A stretch of DNA of 63,222 nucleotides from contig JAFPYI010000029.1 of the NCBI GenBank assembly GCA_017412245.1, positions 1-63,222 of the forward strand. The letters run 5' to 3'. The notes under the pieces are model-generated. The model searched no databases. It had not been told where the DNA came from and saw nothing but the letters and a program-made list of their open reading frames with translations. Every line of letters starts with the position of its first letter. Position 1 is the first letter of the stretch. Positions 60,759 to 63,222 of the stretch are shown piece by piece. The position numbers and the translations under genes are program-made. Origin of the DNA: Paludibacteraceae bacterium (lineage in GTDB: Bacteria > Bacteroidota > Bacteroidia > Bacteroidales > Paludibacteraceae).

Positions 60759-61289
60759 ATTAGTAGAAAATACATATTATTCTGTTTGACACTCTGGTCT
60801 GTTGGTGCTTGGGCTACGACGCAATTTGCGTCGCAACCTACTGTCTCTCCAATGGAAACAGGAATGAGATCTACTTCTGCGTTCTTGGCGCCTAAGACAG
60901 TTGCTACACCCGGTAGTCATACTGTTGCAAGCGTTGCGTATGCCGGTAATGGCGTGAATACACCATCGTTCTCACCGTTGCATACTACGCTTACTAAGAA
61001 GAAAAATACGGTTAATCCAACCCGGTTTATTGTCTCTAATGAGGTTACCTTGTCCGCGTCTGCCATTGCTAAAAACAATTGGGAGAACCTTAATACATCG
61101 GGTTCAACTGCAATGAATCCGGCTGTGTCGATTCCTGGACCACGAAAAGTGGGACCGCTTCCTCCTGATCCGTTTATGGTTCCTGTCGGAGATATACCGT
61201 TTGTGTTCTTTGCTCTCTTGGTAGCTGTTTTCTGTTTTGTACAACGAAACCGTGCGAAACAAGAAATCGACGCGCGTGTAACCAAATAG
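60756..61289 (+). CDS. Small tail-anchored partner (pair 3)
   Basis: The 177-residue protein begins at GTG (60756) after AGGGAGG. A signal peptide (MISRKYILFCLTLWSVGAWA) is followed by a short variable region with TGMRSTSAFLAPKT and NTPSFSPLHTTLTKKK, matching STSAYFNAK and MSFSPLTSAS of the 54703 protein. NWENLNTSGSTAMNPAVSIP compares to NYDELTSGSSIGSSSIP there. The C-terminus is MVPVGDIPFVFFALLVAVFC followed by a basic tail. The three small proteins of the window are thus one family, although the one at 1361 is far diverged. Nineteen bp separate it from the giant gene, so both are in one transcript, closed by the terminator at 61304-61329. Confidence 0.75.
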   Translation: MISRKYILFCLTLWSVGAWATTQFASQPTVSPMETGMRSTSAFLAPKTVATPGSHTVASVAYAGNGVNTPSFSPLHTTLTKKKNTVNPTRFIVSNEVTLSASAIAKNNWENLNTSGSTAMNPAVSIPGPRKVGPLPPDPFMVPVGDIPFVFFALLVAVFCFVQRNRAKQEIDARVTK

Positions 61290-61303
61290 CACTCATAACA
61301 ACT

Positions 61304-61329
61304 AAACGCAGCCCCGTGCTGCGTTTTTT
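61304..61329 (+). terminator. Terminator after pair 3
   Basis: AAACGCAGC, CCCGT, GCTGCGTTTTTT. Confidence 0.85.
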
Positions 61330-61350
61330 GTTAAAAAAATACAATATTTA

Positions 61351-61382
61351 TTTGCATATCTCTGATTTTTTTACTACCTTTG
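61351..61382 (+). promoter_or_regulatory. Promoter upstream of element D
   Basis: TTTG (61351-61354), 20 nt, TACCTTTG (61375-61382). If it drives the 61830 gene, the leader is about 440 nt and includes all of element D. Confidence 0.75.
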
Positions 61383-61471
61383 CACTCGCTAATAGAGAAA
61401 AATAAGGAATCGAAAATTACACGTCATTTTTTTTTCATTCGAGGGTAGGGAACTGAACCAAGGCGTTGAAG

Positions 61472-61790
61472 AAAATTATAATTAATATAATTGGGCGTAG
61501 AGATTAAGGTTATTACATCCTTTGGATGTGAGTTGTAGCCACAAGGGCTAACGTTAAATTTATTTATAAGGGAGCACGGGCGGATGCAACTCGCAAGTGC
61601 GCCAAGCACGAATGACTTATATTTGGGGTCCTCGACACAACTTGCAAAGTTGTGGTGGGGAGAGCGGAGGCAATGGTCGCACCTATCAATTAGCGGAGCG
61701 GTTTGATCCTTTGCGACCCATTTGACGAACGCGAATTTTTGTTATTTTTTTATATTTTTGTAAGCGATAAGCGCATTTTTCTTTTTAATC
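61472..61790 (+). repeat. Composite structured element D
   Basis: Left end AAATTATAATTAATATAATT (61473-61492). Cargo D1 (ACATCC-TTT-GGATGT 61515-61529; AGCC-ACAA-GGGCT 61537-61549; AACGTTAAATTTATTTATAA from 61550). Cargo D2 (61623-61720, covarying with element F). Right end TTTTTG, 11 nt, TATTTTTGTAAG, AAGCGCATTTTTCTTT (61736-61785). It lies between a promoter and the 61830 gene. Confidence 0.7.
61623..61720 (+). ncRNA. Candidate structured RNA element, copy D2
   Basis: Fixed parts: TTGGGGTCCTCGA, GGGGAGAGCGGAGGCA and loop TTAGCGGAGCGGT. Variable stems: CACAACTT/AAGTTGTG (loop GCA), GGTCGCA/TGCGACC (61675-61681 with 61712-61718) and ATCAA/TTGAT (61685-61689 with 61703-61707). Copy F has the same fixed parts with different, still paired, stems. 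It has not been matched to a known RNA family. Confidence 0.5.
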
Positions 61791-61829
61791 AACATATTTT
61801 CATTCACAACTTTTTAATTTTAAGTCATT

Positions 61830-62651
61830 ATGAAAAAGCTTCCCATCTTCGCTACCCTCGCTGAAGGGTGCAAAATCGGTTTGGTTAATTTCTTTAGCCT
61901 CCTCGGAGTAACTATCCTCTATCTCCTTACCATCTGGATTCCTTACCTCAACGTAGGTACTACTATTGCTGTCTCTTCTCTCCCGGCAGAATTGGCAAAA
62001 GGAAAAATGATTAACCCTGCTTTCATCTTCGATGGTAAGTATCGTAAGAACATGGGCGAATTCTTTATCCTCTATTCCCTCATGACCGGAGCTGTTGCTG
62101 TGGGACTTCTCTTTGGTCTTATTCCGGGACTCGTTATCTCTATCGCTTGGACGTATGCTATTGTTATCTTCGTGGACAAAGACTTAAATGCATTGGAATC
62201 TCTTCGTGAGTCCAATCGTATTACCTACGGCAATAAATGGCGTATGTTTGGCGTTGTCTTTCTCTTGGTGATTTTCTTCTATATCATCATTGGCTTGCTT
62301 ACTCTTCTTATTTTACCGGAAATAGAGTGGCTCTCTATTTTGGCAGCTGTGCTTATTATTATAGCATCTATCATCCTTATTCCTGTTTCTGTGGGCCTTG
62401 AGGCAGCTATGTACCGTTTCCTCTCTGCTCCGGAAGAACCGAAAGCTGTAGAAGCTAAAGCAGTGGAAGTTAAAGCAGAAACTGCTCCGGCAGAGCCGAA
62501 AGAAGAAATCATTGCTCTGGCTAAAGAGAAAAAAGCTCCAGCTAAGAAAACTGCTCCTAAAAAACCAGCAGCAAAGAAAGAAGCTCCTGCTAAGAAATCG
62601 GCAGCTAAGAAACCTGCTGCTAAAAAAGCAGCTCCGAAGAAAGAGAAATAA
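61830..62651 (+). CDS. Polytopic membrane protein with histone-H1-like Lys/Ala/Pro tail
   Basis: The 273-residue protein has about five to six membrane segments in residues 15-195 (FSLLGVTILYLLTIWIPYL; AVAVGLLFGLIPGLVISIAW; FGVVFLLVIFFYIIIGLLTL). The family resembles DUF975-type or glycerophosphodiesterase-associated membrane domains, but I cannot name it. An acidic/Ala linker (EEPKAVEAKAVEVKAETAPA) leads to about 45 residues of AKKTAPKKPAAKKEAPAKKS-type repeats, as in bacterial histone H1-like proteins. If cytoplasmic, this tail could hold DNA or ribosomes at the inner membrane. A long structured leader (element D) precedes it and a terminator follows. Confidence 0.75.
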   Translation: MKKLPIFATLAEGCKIGLVNFFSLLGVTILYLLTIWIPYLNVGTTIAVSSLPAELAKGKMINPAFIFDGKYRKNMGEFFILYSLMTGAVAVGLLFGLIPGLVISIAWTYAIVIFVDKDLNALESLRESNRITYGNKWRMFGVVFLLVIFFYIIIGLLTLLILPEIEWLSILAAVLIIIASIILIPVSVGLEAAMYRFLSAPEEPKAVEAKAVEVKAETAPAEPKEEIIALAKEKKAPAKKTAPKKPAAKKEAPAKKSAAKKPAAKKAAPKKEK

Positions 62652-62676
62652 TCATCTTCTCTTACCCATCATCAAT

Positions 62677-62700
62677 AAAAGGAGGCCTGCGCCTCCTTTT
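62677..62700 (+). terminator. Terminator after the H1-tailed membrane protein gene
   Basis: AAAAGGAGGC, CTGC, GCCTCCTTTT, then more T. Confidence 0.88.
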
Positions 62701-62709
62701 TTTTGTTCC

Positions 62710-62770
62710 CCCCTTTCTCGCGCGTGCGCGCGTTCCTTATAAATGCACACGTGTGTACGCGTATATAAAC
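62710..62770. other. Alternating purine-pyrimidine stretches
   Basis: TCTCGCGCGTGCGCGCG (62717-62733) and CACACGTGTGTACGCGTATA (62747-62766) are CG/CA-alternating tracts with potential for Z-DNA or cruciform formation. ACGCGCATATACGCGTATAC at about 55501-55520 is similar. Confidence 0.5.
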
Positions 62771-62871
62771 TTCAGAACTGCCATTCGCAGCATTATCCCT
62801 CTTCGCAGCAAAAAAATCCTATACTGATTATCAGCGAGTTACAAAGAAAATGCAAAAAAAATGCACTTGGA

Positions 62872-62903
62872 TTTGGTCAGTTCAAAAATTTGTAGTACCT
62901 TTG
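62872..62903 (+). promoter_or_regulatory. Promoter upstream of element F
   Basis: TTTG (62872-62875), 20 nt, TACCTTTG (62896-62903), then CATCC. The leader to 63128 would be about 220 nt and contains element F. Confidence 0.8.
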
Positions 62904-62949
62904 CATCCGCTTTCGCCCAAAAATTGAGGGGTGTGACTCTCAGAAACTT

Positions 62950-63046
62950 TTGGGGCCCTCGAAAATTTTTAATTTTTGGGGAGAGCGGAGGCACAAGTTG
63001 CCCGTTTATTTAGCGGAGCGGTATAAACAACCGCACACTTGTTGCC
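62950..63046 (+). ncRNA. Candidate structured RNA element, copy F
   Basis: Fixed parts TTGGGGCCCTCGA, GGGGAGAGCGGAGGCA and loop TTAGCGGAGCGGT as in D2. Stems AAAATT/AATTTT (loop TTT), GGCACAAG/CTTGTTGCC (8 bp, one bulged T; 62990-62997 with 63038-63046) and GTTTAT/ATAAAC (63004-63009 with 63023-63028). It is transcribed from 62872-62903 ahead of the ORF at 63128. Confidence 0.5.
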
Positions 63047-63127
63047 GAAAGCGAGTGATCTTTGAAAGAATGTCTATTCATAACAAGATGTAGTACAAGA
63101 ACTGAAAACAATTTTGAAATTTGAAAT

Positions 63128-63222
63128 ATGAATTTTGAAATTAATTTAGGTTCCCGAAAAATTTCTACACTTGATAAATTCGATTATTCTGAGCTAACTT
63201 ATAATTTCTTTTTACAACGAAG
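63128..63222 (+). CDS. N-terminal fragment of an unknown protein
   Basis: An ATG at 63128 opens a frame running to the window edge (about 31 codons: MNFEINLGSRKISTLDKFDY, then SELTYNFFLQR). No signal peptide and no recognised domain. It is preceded by a simple TTTGAAATTTGAAAT repeat, element F and a good promoter, which supports a real gene. Too short to identify. Confidence 0.5.
   Translation, partial: MNFEINLGSRKISTLDKFDYSELTYNFFLQR

Noticed and set aside
61150-61289. PEP-CTERM/exosortase substrate
   Set aside because: The motif is P-V-G-D-x-P-F, not P-E-P, and no exosortase gene is in the window; kept only as an analogy.
62941-62960. AACTTTTGGGG near the right edge as a second IS end
   Set aside because: It resembles the IS end at 101-135 only over a short stretch and is part of element F, shared with 61623-61720, where no IS feature is present.

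Overview
The window reads as a chromosomal segment of a Bacteroidales bacterium (phylum Bacteroidota). Evidence: more than a dozen promoters of the Bacteroidota type (TTTG, 20 nt, TAnnTTTG); a DUF3078 outer-membrane protein; a TamA-like lipoprotein (TamL type); a CarboxypepD-reg/TonB-type outer-membrane barrel; BspA-like and Listeria-Bacteroides-repeat surface proteins; C-termini resembling type IX secretion cargo. I cannot name a genus. No rRNA, tRNA, prophage or CRISPR array was found.

Layout. 1-141: the end of an IS3-like insertion sequence, cut by the window edge. 0.2-10.9 kb (minus strand): four paralogous lipoproteins flanking a 1950-residue BspA-like surface protein and its small tail-anchored partner. 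11.1-20.8 kb: housekeeping (TrmH-type rRNA methylase divergent from tamL-rnhB-sppA-lpxK-ABC exporter-mnmA). 20.7-23.6 kb (minus): rubrerythrin and a queF-queC-queD-queE preQ0/preQ1 operon. 23.7-27.3 kb: a 1203-residue secreted protein with a type-IX-like C-terminus. 27.8-31.3 kb: DUF3078 protein, coiled-coil protein, zapA, rny. 31.3-38.5 kb: tRNA methylase and ArsG/CcdA-like permease (minus), then an NtrY-like sensor kinase coupled to an AraC-type regulator and an outer-membrane barrel (plus). 38.9-48.8 kb: gdhA, kbl-tdh (threonine degradation), an M16 protease, era, and dnaK (minus). 48.8-50.2 kb: a 1.4-kb gene-free region full of structured repeats. 50.2-61.3 kb: two more giant repeat protein plus small tail-anchored protein pairs. 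61.8-62.7 kb: a membrane protein with a histone-H1-like Lys/Ala/Pro tail. An incomplete ORF begins at the right edge.

Three things stand out. (1) Cassette-like intergenic elements share a left end (AATTATAATTAATATAAT) and a right end (TTTTTG, 11 nt, TATTTTYGTAAG, then CGCATTTTTCTTT). Several enclose hairpins whose loops are conserved between copies while the stems differ by compensatory change. (2) Small modular repeats sit in frame inside conserved proteins (Era twice, MnmA twice, Kbl, TrmH, TrmN6, sensor kinase, TonB-type barrel). Where a module recurs in two proteins it gives the same peptide (TPPxxEGxGVG, KRPxD, KSQISN, MVNGK), much as Rickettsia palindromic elements do. (3) Three giant secreted proteins with a common C-terminal module are each followed by a small protein ending in a P-x-G/T-D-x-x-F-x-F-F-A transmembrane tail, which suggests an undescribed two-part surface system.

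All functional calls come from reading motifs in the sequence; no database search was run.
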